A stretch of DNA of 64,000 bases, from NCBI GenBank assembly GCA_001874325.1, contig MPCW01000002.1:173119-237118 (forward strand), in the 5' to 3' direction. The notes beneath the pieces were generated by a model, which was not told the origin of the DNA, ran no database searches, and saw only the letters and a program-made list of their open reading frames with translations. Within the stretch, counting starts at the first letter, position 1; every line of letters begins with the position of its first letter. A program made the position numbers and the translations under genes. Positions 41,447-50,889 of the stretch are shown here, piece by piece. The stretch is from Flavobacterium sp. MedPE-SWcel. Its GTDB lineage: Bacteria; Bacteroidota; Bacteroidia; Flavobacteriales; Flavobacteriaceae.

Positions 41447-42051
41447 TACTCGATTCATTAGAGAGAATACCGTACAAGCTGTTTCTGAGGGTTTGCGAAA
41501 CTTCGGAGTATTACCTTTTAGATACTTCTAAAAAAAGCCGTGAAGAGGCTACAGATGAAGAACTAAAGGCGCTTTCAAGTATATGGGATAAAATGTATGC
41601 TGAACATGACTCTAAACAGTCTAATGAGCAAAAAAAAGTATTTCAGATTTCTAAAAATATCGATCAGTTATTAACGACTAACAAGACCATTCTTTTCGCT
41701 TGTTTTAGTTTAAGGTTTGAAATGAATACTGAAATGGTTGATATAATTAGGTCCTACAATCATAAGCTATCGACTGATGATACTGAATCATATTTCAATG
41801 ATTTAGATAGAATAGAGAGAGAAGCAAACGCTTATACTATTAAGGCAGAGCGATACAAGTCTATGTTGCCTGAAGAACAACATAGCAGTAAAGAGAAATA
41901 TACCATTGACGATATAATGGCTTCGTATTCGGCAATATTAGGAGTCAATATTGGTGATTTCAACACCATTACTTACACAGCTTATAAAGGCTATGAAAAA
42001 CAAGTTAATGCAAAAATAAACTCATTAAAGAATAGTAACTATGGCAAATAA
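41443..42051 (+). CDS. Helical tail-region protein before the tape measure
   Basis: 202 residues, mostly helix: RIPYKLFLRVCETSEYYLLD, EELKALSSIWDKMYAEHDSK, TYNHKL-like helices and RIEREANAYTIKAERYKSML. It overlaps the tape-measure start by 11 bp. Tail assembly chaperones sit here in other phages; no frameshift signal supports a gpG-gpGT pair. Confidence 0.6.
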   Translation: MILDSLERIPYKLFLRVCETSEYYLLDTSKKSREEATDEELKALSSIWDKMYAEHDSKQSNEQKKVFQISKNIDQLLTTNKTILFACFSLRFEMNTEMVDIIRSYNHKLSTDDTESYFNDLDRIEREANAYTIKAERYKSMLPEEQHSSKEKYTIDDIMASYSAILGVNIGDFNTITYTAYKGYEKQVNAKINSLKNSNYGK

Positions 42052-45000
42052 AGGCGGAGTAATAACCAGGAAAGATATTATAGAGGATGATGCTTTAAGA
42101 TTCGGGGAAGTGTATGCAAAAAACCTTGAGAAAGCTATTAGTTCTAATGAAGTACTGGTTGCATCAGTAAAAGAGTTAAACAAGCAAGCCAAAGCCTTCA
42201 AAGTGGCAAATGGTCATAAAGAATACATTACAATAAAACAAGCAACAACATTAGCTACACAAAAAGCTATCGATGCTATAAAAATAGAAGAGGCTGCTGA
42301 ATTATCAGCCGACAAAATAAAGAGATCACATATTGCTACCATAAATGCTGAAAAAAGAGCTAAACAGCAGGTGATAAAGTTATCTCTTGAAGAAAAAGTA
42401 ATAAATCAGCAAGCTACAACTGAGGCTAAAAGGCAGATTATCGCTAACGGGGCGTTAGCTAATGCTTATAAAGAATTATCGGCTAAAGTTGCTATTGCAG
42501 GCGATAAAGTAAAAAACATTATCGCTACAGGTAGAAAAGCTGGTGAAACTCAAGCGCAGTATAATAAAAGACTAAAACAGGCGCAAGCACACTTTGACAA
42601 GCTATCCATTAGGGTCAGAGCAGCTGATGCAGCAGTTGGTCAATTCAACAGGAATGTGGGTAACTACCCTAAACAGGCTACTGCTGCCCTTAAAAACTTG
42701 ATATCGGCATTTGGTGTAACCACAGGTATTTATCTGTTCGCACAGGTGATGAAAGATGCTTTCAATGTCGCAAGAGACTTTGAGAAACAAAATGCTACTC
42801 TTTCTGCTGTTCTTCAGGTAGAGAAAGAAAATATGAAAGCTCTTACTGATGAAGCAAAAAAGCTCGGTGCTCGTACTGTAAAATCAGCAGGAGAAGTAAC
42901 ACAACTTCAAATTGCTTATGCAAGGTTAGGTTTTTCACAACAGGAGATCATTGACCTTACTGAATCTACTATATCGGGATCTATTGCCATGAATTCTGAA
43001 TTAGCTCAGACAGCCGATTTAGTAGGTGCTGTTGTAAATACTTTTGATGATTTTAGTTCTACCGATGCTCCAGAGATTATAGATGTAATGAGTTTGGCTA
43101 CTGCTAAGTCTGCATTAAACTTTCAAAAGCTAGAAACGGGTATTCCTATTGTGGCAGGTGCTGCAAATGCAGCTGGTGTTCCTTTCACAAAATTAGTCGC
43201 GTTATTAGGTAAGCTTGCCGACTCAGGTATTGACACTTCTTCTAGTGCAACAGCACTTAGAAATATATTTATTGAAAGTGCAGCACAAGGACTAGATTAT
43301 GGTCAGATATTACAGAAAATAAAAGATAGTCAAGATAAATTAACTGCTGCGAACGATGAGTTTGGGAAAAGAGCAGCTGTATCTTCGGCAGTACTGGCTG
43401 AAAACATTGACAAAACAAATGAACTAGACGAAGCATTACGAAATGCTGCTGGTACAGCTCAAAACATGGCTGATAAAGAATTAGCCACTCTTGATGGTGC
43501 TGTTAAGTTGTTGTCTTCCGCTTGGGATGGGTTAATAATAGACACAACAGATGCTAATTCAGTTAATTCTAAATTAGCTGTTGGACTTACGTTCTTAGCT
43601 GAAAATTTGAAAACAATATTTAATGTTCTTGGATACCTTACAGCTGCGTGGGTAGCTTATAAGACCTCTTTAGTTTTAGCCAATGTACAAACAAAGTTAA
43701 TTGCGTTAGCAACAACACAATCAACTGCTGCGCAAGCAGGGAATGCTACTGCAACAAACTTATCTACAATAGCATGGAAGAAGTTTAACACCGCATTAAA
43801 AGCCAATGCACTAATGTTGTCTGTCACAGCTCTAATCGCTATTGTTTATTACTTCAATAAACTTCATAAGTCTTTAGAAGAACTTACGGATGAAGCAAAG
43901 AGTAGTACTGAAGCATTCTTACAAAACAAGGAGCAGACTCAAAAAAACATATCATCTATTTCTACTCTAGCAGATAGATATGATGTGTTAAAATCTAAGA
44001 CTGAATTAACAAAAGAAGAGCAAAAAGAACTTAATAAAATCACTAAAGAACTAGGTAAGACAGTACCTGAAGCTACTGAAAAAGTAAATGGTTATGGAGA
44101 TGCTTTAGAAATAAATACTGAAAAGATAAGAGCATATAATAAGGAGCAAAAAGAACATCTAGCATTAGGAAAAAGTATTGAACTAAAGATCCAAAACGAT
44201 TTATTAAAACAGCAGCGTGAAAGACTTGAAGATATTAACCAGGCTAACATTGAGGCATCTAAAATATATGATCCGAAGTTTCAGGGCTTTGTTTTGGAAG
44301 GAGCTGGTTCTCATGCCAAAACCATTAAGACACTAAATGGAGAGCTTCAAATAAGGAATGGAATATATGGTAAATATAGAGATCTAACAGATGAGGAGCT
44401 ACATCAATATCAAGAGATAAAGATGAAAGCTGAGGAAGAAATTCAAAATACTAATAAAAGAGTTGAACAGATAAAAGAAGTCATTGACTTAACTAAAGAG
44501 AGTACTTCTGTAAATGAAGATGCTGAAGGTAATAGCCAAAAGGCCGTAGAAAGAACAATTGCTATTATTGATGAAGAAATAAAAATTCAAAAAGAAAAAA
44601 TAGCTACACTTTCAGATAAAACAGGTAAAAAAGGGGATGCAATTAAAGCAGAAATAGCTTCTCTTGAAGCCGAAAGAGAGCTAATTTACAGAACTCAAAA
44701 AGCCGAAAAGAAGAGATTTGATAATGGTATAAAAGGCTATAAAGAAGTTAGAGAAGCTATTTACCAGCTCTCTCAATTTCGCTATGACAATGAGATAAAA
44801 ATTAACGAGGAAATAATTAAAAGTGATTCAAGGGTTACAGAGGAAAAACTGAAAGCTCAAAATCGTATTTCAGAATTAAGAGAAGCTAAAAACGAGGAAA
44901 CATTAAGGTATGAATTAGAGAAAAATGCACTGGAAAAAGAAGGTGTAGATAAACTTTCTAAATCAAAACTTGAAGCTTACAAAAAAGATGTTGAAAACAG

Positions 45001-46351
45001 GATTGAATCCCTTGTAAGTGGTAAAATTAAAGCAGAAAACATATCGAATGAAGAATTATTAATCATCGAAAAATACTATGCTCAAAAAAGAGAATTACAG
45101 GAAAAAGACAAGGAGAGAACGCAAGAAATTATCGACTCAGAAGTTGAGGCTATTAGAAAAAGGATTGATGCTGAATTACAGTTAAGAGAAAATAACCTCA
45201 ACCAGGATATTGTCAAAGAGAATGATGTTTACAATGAAGAATTGAATTCAGCTCAAGGAAACTTCTCTTTAATAGAAAAAGCTAGAGAGGATCACGAAAA
45301 ACGATTGTTTGACATCAAGAAGAAATATGCTTTAGAGGGACTCAACTTGCAAATAGACGAGCTGCAAACAATGTTAGACAAAAATGATTCACTAGATAAG
45401 TCTGAACAAATATCATCGGATAAAAGAGCTCAAATCGTTGCTGACTTAGAACGTTTCAAACGAGAGGCTTCTGATTTAAAAACAGAAAGCTATGTGTCTA
45501 ATCTTCTAAGTAAGGAAGAGAAAGAAAAGTTGTTTGCAGCAAAAATAAAAGAACTTACAAGTGAAATGACAGGCGCTCTTACCGATTTTACAAATACTAT
45601 TTTCGATGGTAGAGCTGAAAGAATAGATGAAGATATTGCAAGGAGTGACGAACATTACGCTCATCAAATTGAACTTGCGGGGAATGATCAAGAACAAAAA
45701 GATTTATACGCTGAAGAAGCAGAGAAAAAAAGGAAAGAGCTTGAGGCTAAAAAAAGGAAAGAACAACAAAAGCAAGCTGTATTCAACAAAGCAATGCAGG
45801 CTACTCAAGTAGGTATTTCTACAATCGGAGCAGTTATGTCGGCTTTACGTGATGTGCCTAAATTTGATTTTGGTATTAGTGCAGCAGCTCTAGCAGCTAC
45901 TTACGCAGGTATCGGGGCGGTTCAATTAGCTGCGGTGTTGGCTAAACCAATACCAAAATATAAGGATGGTAGAAAAGGTGGTAAAGAAGAAATAGCTTTT
46001 GTTGGAGATGGTGGAGTTAATGAGGTTATTGAAAGAGCGTCTGGAGCTGTAGAAATAACACCTGCTCAAGACACTTTAGTGAAGCTTAATGCTGGAGATA
46101 AAGTCCACAGCTCCATAGAGGAATACAATAAATTACAAAGGGCTGCTATGGCAACTTCTTTAAATCTACAAGGTAAAAATGTAACAGATTATCAAGCTCA
46201 GAGGGAATTTGACGATTTATATGGCAAAGAGCTGCTTGAAGAGCTGAAAGAGAATACAAGAGCTGTGAAACGTAACCGAACTGTGGTTAACTATTCTAAA
46301 ATAGATCTAGAACATGAGTTTTGGAAAATGGGGAATAAGAATTGGGAGTAG
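42041..46351 (+). CDS. Tail tape measure protein
   Basis: 1436 residues, the longest gene. The N-terminal 200 residues are a Lys/Ala coil. A TP901-1-like core (LGARTVKSAGEVTQLQIAYA, LGFSQQEIIDLTES, VPFTKLVALLGKLADSGIDT, LDGAVKLLSSAWDGLI) follows. Hydrophobic segments lie near 225-245 (LISAFGVTTGIYLFAQVMK), 525-545 and 590-605, and coiled coil extends over about 610-1230. It sets tail length (roughly 0.15 nm per residue in other phages, so about 200 nm) and is ejected into the host membrane. Confidence 0.92.
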   Translation: MANKGGVITRKDIIEDDALRFGEVYAKNLEKAISSNEVLVASVKELNKQAKAFKVANGHKEYITIKQATTLATQKAIDAIKIEEAAELSADKIKRSHIATINAEKRAKQQVIKLSLEEKVINQQATTEAKRQIIANGALANAYKELSAKVAIAGDKVKNIIATGRKAGETQAQYNKRLKQAQAHFDKLSIRVRAADAAVGQFNRNVGNYPKQATAALKNLISAFGVTTGIYLFAQVMKDAFNVARDFEKQNATLSAVLQVEKENMKALTDEAKKLGARTVKSAGEVTQLQIAYARLGFSQQEIIDLTESTISGSIAMNSELAQTADLVGAVVNTFDDFSSTDAPEIIDVMSLATAKSALNFQKLETGIPIVAGAANAAGVPFTKLVALLGKLADSGIDTSSSATALRNIFIESAAQGLDYGQILQKIKDSQDKLTAANDEFGKRAAVSSAVLAENIDKTNELDEALRNAAGTAQNMADKELATLDGAVKLLSSAWDGLIIDTTDANSVNSKLAVGLTFLAENLKTIFNVLGYLTAAWVAYKTSLVLANVQTKLIALATTQSTAAQAGNATATNLSTIAWKKFNTALKANALMLSVTALIAIVYYFNKLHKSLEELTDEAKSSTEAFLQNKEQTQKNISSISTLADRYDVLKSKTELTKEEQKELNKITKELGKTVPEATEKVNGYGDALEINTEKIRAYNKEQKEHLALGKSIELKIQNDLLKQQRERLEDINQANIEASKIYDPKFQGFVLEGAGSHAKTIKTLNGELQIRNGIYGKYRDLTDEELHQYQEIKMKAEEEIQNTNKRVEQIKEVIDLTKESTSVNEDAEGNSQKAVERTIAIIDEEIKIQKEKIATLSDKTGKKGDAIKAEIASLEAERELIYRTQKAEKKRFDNGIKGYKEVREAIYQLSQFRYDNEIKINEEIIKSDSRVTEEKLKAQNRISELREAKNEETLRYELEKNALEKEGVDKLSKSKLEAYKKDVENRIESLVSGKIKAENISNEELLIIEKYYAQKRELQEKDKERTQEIIDSEVEAIRKRIDAELQLRENNLNQDIVKENDVYNEELNSAQGNFSLIEKAREDHEKRLFDIKKKYALEGLNLQIDELQTMLDKNDSLDKSEQISSDKRAQIVADLERFKREASDLKTESYVSNLLSKEEKEKLFAAKIKELTSEMTGALTDFTNTIFDGRAERIDEDIARSDEHYAHQIELAGNDQEQKDLYAEEAEKKRKELEAKKRKEQQKQAVFNKAMQATQVGISTIGAVMSALRDVPKFDFGISAAALAATYAGIGAVQLAAVLAKPIPKYKDGRKGGKEEIAFVGDGGVNEVIERASGAVEITPAQDTLVKLNAGDKVHSSIEEYNKLQRAAMATSLNLQGKNVTDYQAQREFDDLYGKELLEELKENTRAVKRNRTVVNYSKIDLEHEFWKMGNKNWE

Positions 46352-46385
46352 TTTATAAAACATTTTACTGTTAGTTTGTTTTATT

Positions 46386-46407
46386 AACCCTGCCAGTTGG
46401 CAGGGTT
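46386..46407. terminator. Hairpin between tape measure and the lipoprotein cassette
   Basis: AACCCTGCC and GGCAGGGTT pair around AGTT. It lies between convergent genes. T tracts are poor on both sides, so termination is probable but not certain. Confidence 0.6.
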
Positions 46408-46411
46408 TGCT

Positions 46412-46882
46412 TCATTCAATAGGTAACATGTTGACTTTCCATTTTAAAAAATTTCCTTTATCATCTTTGACTATTATATATTTTATTTTTGAAGCTAAGT
46501 ATATTTTTTTATTCGTTCTCAATTCTTCGACAGTAATAAAATCAAGATTATTGATAGTACTAATTTTTTCAGGCTTATCTACAGAAAGATAATTAATCGA
46601 ACTTGTAGGAGAAGAAACGAACGATGTGTCAGGTGCCTTTTTAAAGATATTTGTTTTTTCGTTATTTTTCTTTACAATTTTCCTCTGCTGTTTTTCAGAG
46701 TTATAACTTTCTCTATAGATTGCAAAAGAAGTTCTCATATAATCTTTAGAAGATTTGACAGATATATAATCTTTATTTAAATCTTCTAAATAAAGAATGT
46801 TAGTTTCAGTTTGAGTAGAAAACATACTAACTGCGAGTATCAAAATAGAATATATACTGATAAGAGAATTATTTATTGACAT
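46412..46882 (-). CDS. Small exported protein paired with an HExxH lipoprotein
   Basis: 156 residues. The N-terminus (MSINNSLISIYSILILAVSM) is a signal or membrane segment; the rest is Lys/Asn/Ser-rich and beta-like at the end (LASKIKYIIVKDDKGNFLKW). It overlaps the lipoprotein gene upstream by 10 bp. No family recognised; the pair is probably one functional unit. Confidence 0.6.
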   Translation of the reverse strand: MSINNSLISIYSILILAVSMFSTQTETNILYLEDLNKDYISVKSSKDYMRTSFAIYRESYNSEKQQRKIVKKNNEKTNIFKKAPDTSFVSSPTSSINYLSVDKPEKISTINNLDFITVEELRTNKKIYLASKIKYIIVKDDKGNFLKWKVNMLPIE

Positions 46883-48471
46883 AAGTTATCTGAGTTTTCA
46901 TTATGATAATTAAAAAATGTTTCCAAAATTTCTAGTCTTTTATTTTGTGGAGTATTCTGCCATGCCACAGTTGGATTAGTCGGTAGACCAGTTACTGGAT
47001 CGATATCTCCATCCCCCATTAGTCCTACCCATGCTAAAGCTTCATAAACATTCTCAGATTGACTATTATCAAATTCTTTTAAAGTGTTTATTATAATGTC
47101 TCTATAATGCTGAGCCATGAGTTCATGTTGGTAATCACTCGGAGTAGTAGTGTTATAAGAATACCTTAGATAATAATCAAATAAACCAGGAAAATCATTA
47201 TGTAAATTAGTAATATAATTTTCCCACTCTTGTTGGCTATAGTTATGAAAATTGACGTTAGGAAGTCCTGCACAACTTAATAATTTTCTGTAAATTTCTG
47301 CATGAATCATTTCATGTATAAATGTTCTCGCAACATCAAGCGAAGGCCTATTTAAATTATTGGGATTAAACATAATTTCAATTAAATAATTTATGGGTCC
47401 AATAGTAACCGCATTTGCAGTTGGATAATCTTCATCAAGACCAACACTAAATTTTAAATTCGCTACTGAAAAATCTCCATCAAAGTTTTGCAAATAGTTC
47501 TGAAATGTAGGAGAGCCTCCTAGTTGATCATAAATACCTTTCAAACAATCGTTATCTGAAAAAGTAGGGTCTAAAATAATTTGTAAAGGCTCCAAATCTA
47601 ATAATATTGGCTGAGTAATTATTGTTTGACCTTCTACTAAACTATCATTTGTATCAGGTTCTTCTCCTCCTGAACCACTTCCGTCTCCTGAACCACTTCC
47701 GTCTCCTGAACCACTTCCGCCTCCTGAACCACTTCCGCCTCCTGAACCACTTCCGCCTCCTGAACCACTTCCGCCTCCTGAACCACTTCCGCCATCGTCA
47801 CAACCTACATATACATAACTTAAACTTGTAGGTTGAAGTACCCACTCACTGCCTCCTACTTGACATTCAGCATGACCTGGTTCATGCTCATAGCCTGCAT
47901 CACATTCCCATGAACCTACATAATGTTGAATCGCATCAAAACAATTAATATTGATTAATCCGCCTCCGTTACCAATTACCAAAGGTATTATTTCAGTTTT
48001 AGAAAGTATTGTTTTAATAGGTAATTGTCCCAAATTTTTAACTTCATTTTGTGTTAAATGATACCTAAAGAAATAAGCATTAAATGTACCATCAAGCTTA
48101 GATTCTAAGACAATATTTTCTATCTCTTCATCTTTTTTATCTTCCCTATCGGTGTTAAAAGTATAGGTGTGTTTTCCATCATAATCGATATAAAGAGCTT
48201 CTTCATCTTTTACCTGTAAATCTGTAGGAATGGAAAAAGAATTAATGTTTTGTTTTATTTTAGCAAGTCCTTCATTTACGGCAACCAAATCTGGAAAATT
48301 TCCCTTTTTTAATTTTTTGTAGGTGATTTTATCTAGTGGACCAAAACTCTTGGCTTTAATCAAAGACTCGTCGTTTGGAGTTATTCCAGCATCATCTTTT
48401 TGACACCCTATAAACATCGTTAATAGTAACGCTATTCCAAAAACAACTTTCTTTCGAAGATTTATTCTCAT
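46873..48471 (-). CDS. Lipoprotein with an HExxH metallopeptidase-like domain
   Basis: 532 residues. The signal and lipobox are MRINLRKKVVFGIALLLTMF then IGC (Cys23). An N-terminal domain of ~200 residues with a Cys-rich patch (YVGSWECDAGYEHEPGHAEC) is joined by seven GSGSGG/D repeats (DNA repeat 47669-47793) to a C-terminal domain. That domain carries FIHEMIHAEIY (HExxH zinc site) and YQHELMAQHY with an acidic/His follow-up. It looks like a surface zinc peptidase, transcribed against the tail genes with its own promoter, hence a moron. Its target is unknown. Confidence 0.8.
   Translation of the reverse strand: MRINLRKKVVFGIALLLTMFIGCQKDDAGITPNDESLIKAKSFGPLDKITYKKLKKGNFPDLVAVNEGLAKIKQNINSFSIPTDLQVKDEEALYIDYDGKHTYTFNTDREDKKDEEIENIVLESKLDGTFNAYFFRYHLTQNEVKNLGQLPIKTILSKTEIIPLVIGNGGGLININCFDAIQHYVGSWECDAGYEHEPGHAECQVGGSEWVLQPTSLSYVYVGCDDGGSGSGGGSGSGGGSGSGGGSGSGGGSGSGDGSGSGDGSGSGGEEPDTNDSLVEGQTIITQPILLDLEPLQIILDPTFSDNDCLKGIYDQLGGSPTFQNYLQNFDGDFSVANLKFSVGLDEDYPTANAVTIGPINYLIEIMFNPNNLNRPSLDVARTFIHEMIHAEIYRKLLSCAGLPNVNFHNYSQQEWENYITNLHNDFPGLFDYYLRYSYNTTTPSDYQHELMAQHYRDIIINTLKEFDNSQSENVYEALAWVGLMGDGDIDPVTGLPTNPTVAWQNTPQNKRLEILETFFNYHNENSDNLCQ
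47669..47793. repeat. Seven-copy 18-bp minisatellite coding a Gly/Ser linker
   Basis: CCTGAACCACTTCCG recurs every 18 bp seven times (copies start near 47669, 47687, 47705, 47723, 47741, 47759, 47777), with GTC or GCC between copies. It encodes GSGSGD or GSGSGG. Near-identity between copies points to recent expansion by slippage. Confidence 0.85.
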
Positions 48472-48618
48472 GTATTGTAGTTTTTAAGTTAGATAGTTAT
48501 AATTATACGATTAATCTTTACAAATATTGTGCAAAAAATATTCTTAACACATTATTCATATCAATGATAATGTTTCTAGGGTTAACAAGTGTGTTATTTA
48601 TATCTATTCTGAATTATG
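48472..48618. other. Promoter region between divergent lipoprotein and tail genes
   Basis: 147 bp of AT-rich sequence between the lipoprotein start and the plus-strand -7 box. No operator-like repeat was found. Confidence 0.4.
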
Positions 48619-48626
48619 TATTTTTG
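48619..48626 (+). promoter_or_regulatory. Promoter -7 box restarting the tail operon
   Basis: TATTTTTG (TAnnTTTG) lies 19 bp before the ATG at 48646. It supplies transcription to the tail genes cut off by the minus-strand moron. Confidence 0.5.
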
Positions 48627-48645
48627 CTTATATAAGACCTTAAAT

Positions 48646-49299
48646 ATGAGCAGTAACACACAATTTAACGATAGAGTAAGATATACTCTGAAAAATAAAA
48701 ATTTAGGCTCTGAGATAATAACAGAGCCTATAGGGTGGAATGATGATGATAAGGAATATTCAAGGCATAAGAATTATCACGGAATAATCGCAAAGTTCTC
48801 CAACTCATTAAAATTTATAGGCACTGGAGCTGATTACATACAGATGGCTTTAGACCTGTATGGGATTAATGAAGAGTTAGAACTAACAAGAGAAGAAAGG
48901 CATCCTCATACAGATCAATGGACCTTGATTTATTCGGGTTACTTAGATTTATCAACTTGGGTTAAACAAAACGATCAAGTAAGCGTTAAATTCAACTCAG
49001 GAGGATTAGAGCAGTTATTAAAATCAAGAGAGCGCGACAAAATAGAAATAGATAGATTAACATCTATTGATGGTGGAAATTTGCCTGTTTTACAGACTGT
49101 AAATGTTAAGCTAGAAGGCAGAAGGATATTTTTAAAAAGTGAGTTAGTAGCAAAAGGAACTCAAAATTATGTAGGTCATTCAAGTAGAGCTGGTGATACA
49201 GGTAGTTATAGTTCTGGAATTCCTTTTGAAGTTTTAAATAAATCACATGAACAATGTACATGCTATTTTAGAAAGTTCAGAGATAAGTCAAGAAGGTAG
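48646..49299 (+). pseudogene. Tail protein, N-terminal part, ended by a frameshift
   Basis: 217 codons from the ATG at 48646 (MSSNTQFNDRVRYTLKNKNL); the ATG at 48616 precedes the promoter box. The protein reads coherently (EPIGWNDDDKEYSRHKNYHG, DQWTLIYSGYLDLSTWVKQN, VNVKLEGRRIFLKSE) up to GIPFEVLNKSHEQ. It then ends in a basic nonsense tail. Removing the T in CAATGTACATG near 49252 joins the frame to the next piece as NKSHEQVHAILESSEIS. The intact gene would span 48646-50888. The family is probably a baseplate or minor tail protein. Confidence 0.75.
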
Positions 49300-50281
49300 T
49301 TCAGGAGGGACATATAACGGTACAACAGGTATGATGTTTTTCTTAACATCAGACAAAAGACGACACCTTAAGATAAATTTGAGTCTGAATTTTAAATTTA
49401 CAACAAATACTGTAGATGTAGATTGGTCGCATTACCAAATCAATTTAACGCGATACGCAGACGGTACTAATTATTCCGTAGTTGAACGAATTAATATCTT
49501 TGATTTACCCAATACCTCAGAAATAGTAAATAATAATGGACAATTATTTACTGTTTCTTTAGATACAATGATAACAGTTCAAAAAAATGAAAGTTTAGCT
49601 TTAGAGTCTAGACTTGCATATGATTTACATAATGTACATGCTGGTCAAGAAACAGCAAAAATTGAATGTAAACTAAGTCAAATTAGTGGACATTTAACCA
49701 TTGAGGAAGATTCTTTTCATGAAGCTACAGAAACTAAAGCAATACTGGCTCATGAAATGGCAGAAAGATTAACAAGTATTACTACTAACAATAATAACTC
49801 TTTTTATTCTGATTTTTTAGGAAGAACAGATATTGGTTATTCCTCTGACGGGGAAGCTGCTTTAACAGCTTTTTCTCATGGGTTTTGGATTAGGAATTTC
49901 ACCAAAGATGAGTCAGACGAGGAAGATAGGTTCAAACCTCTTACAACGTCTTTTCGGGATTTCGTAGAGTCTATGTCGACTGTGTGGAATATAGGGGTCG
50001 GAATAGAAAAATCAGCTCATAAAGAAATCGTAAGACTAGAAGAGTTAAGTTATTTCTATAACAGAAATACAACTATAAGACTCCCTAATCAAGTAAAAAA
50101 AGTAAAACGATCAATTGCTAACGAAAAGTATTATTCATCATTAGAAATAGGTTTTAATGAAGGTGGAGAATATGAAGAAGCTTGTGGTCTTGACGAATAT
50201 AATGTAAAATCAACATTCACAACTTCTATAAATAGAATTAAAAAAAGCTATACAAAGCTTTCTAAATACAAAGCTTTCTAA
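49247..50281 (+). pseudogene. Tail protein, middle part, between two frameshifts
   Basis: Frame 2 of the broken tail gene. Real coding begins around codon 4 (VHAILESSEIS) and goes on through FFLTSDKRRHLKINLSLNFK, SFRDFVESMSTVWNIGVGIE and LEELSYFYNRNTTIRLPNQV, to IKKSYTKLSKYKAF at 50281. The last four residues come from an exact 16-bp tandem duplication that shifts frame. The ATG at 49247 is incidental; it might allow partial re-initiation. Confidence 0.75.
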
Positions 50282-50285
50282 ATAC
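50254..50285 (+). repeat. 16-bp tandem duplication that breaks the tail gene
   Basis: AAAGCTTTCTAAATAC occurs at 50254-50269 and again at 50270-50285 with no change. 16 is not a multiple of 3. Removing one copy gives the continuous reading TKLSKYRADSYGMEFARRKQ across the junction. Confidence 0.95.
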
Positions 50286-50303
50286 CGAGCTGACAGTTAC
50301 GGG

Positions 50304-50888
50304 ATGGAATTCGCAAGAAGAAAGCAAAAAAACTTAAACGACACAGAGGACACTAGCTATGACAACAAAATTTTCTTTTTAGATCTGAAAAGGTTTACCT
50401 CTACCCTGTTCAAGCAGCGAAAGTGGGAGGATGATTTTGAAAACGCGCCTGCAGGTGTATTTAGTCCAGACACAGCTACTAATTTAAGGTTCTCCCCTTT
50501 TAACTGCTTACTTCGTCACGCGTGGTGGTTCTCTGGGGGCTTAACTAAATATCTTACAGAGCATGTAAGATATAGTAGTTCAGTATCTAATAGTAATTTA
50601 AGAACAAGGTTGTTAGGAGGTAATGAATATGCTGAGAATGGAAATATTATAAATTCCGAATTAGATCGTCCGCGCTTCGTACCCGAGATAATAGAATTTG
50701 AACACCTGTGTGATTTTGAAGTTATGCAACAGGTCAACGGGACCTCTAGTATATTGGGTAAGAATATACCAAACCTATATGGGTTGGTGGAATTTATAAA
50801 TGAAAGGAATGAGGTGGAAAAAGGTTATTTAATGAACCTTAAGCCTAACAAGAAAGGAAAATGGAAATTATTAAAAGTAAATAGATAG
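50304..50888 (+). pseudogene. Tail protein, C-terminal part
   Basis: Frame 3 of the same gene. The open frame runs from about 50270 (KYRADSYG) through the ATG at 50304: FFLDLKRFTSTLFKQRKWED, SPFNCLLRHAWWFSGGLTKY, PRFVPEIIEFEHLCDFEVMQ and YLMNLKPNKKGKWKLLKV. As an isolated 194-residue product it lacks its N-terminal two thirds. It ends 1 bp before the next tail gene. Confidence 0.75.
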
Positions 50889-50889
50889 T

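Noticed and set aside
46407..46592. Plus-strand frame opposite the small exported protein
   Set aside because: Hydrophobic shadow of the minus-strand gene; no start context.
47669..47793. CRISPR-like array
   Set aside because: The 18-bp units are directly adjacent with no spacers and are in frame within a coding sequence; no cas genes.
47622..47831. Plus-strand frame made of LLNHFR repeats
   Set aside because: It is only the opposite strand of the Gly/Ser linker minisatellite in the lipoprotein gene.
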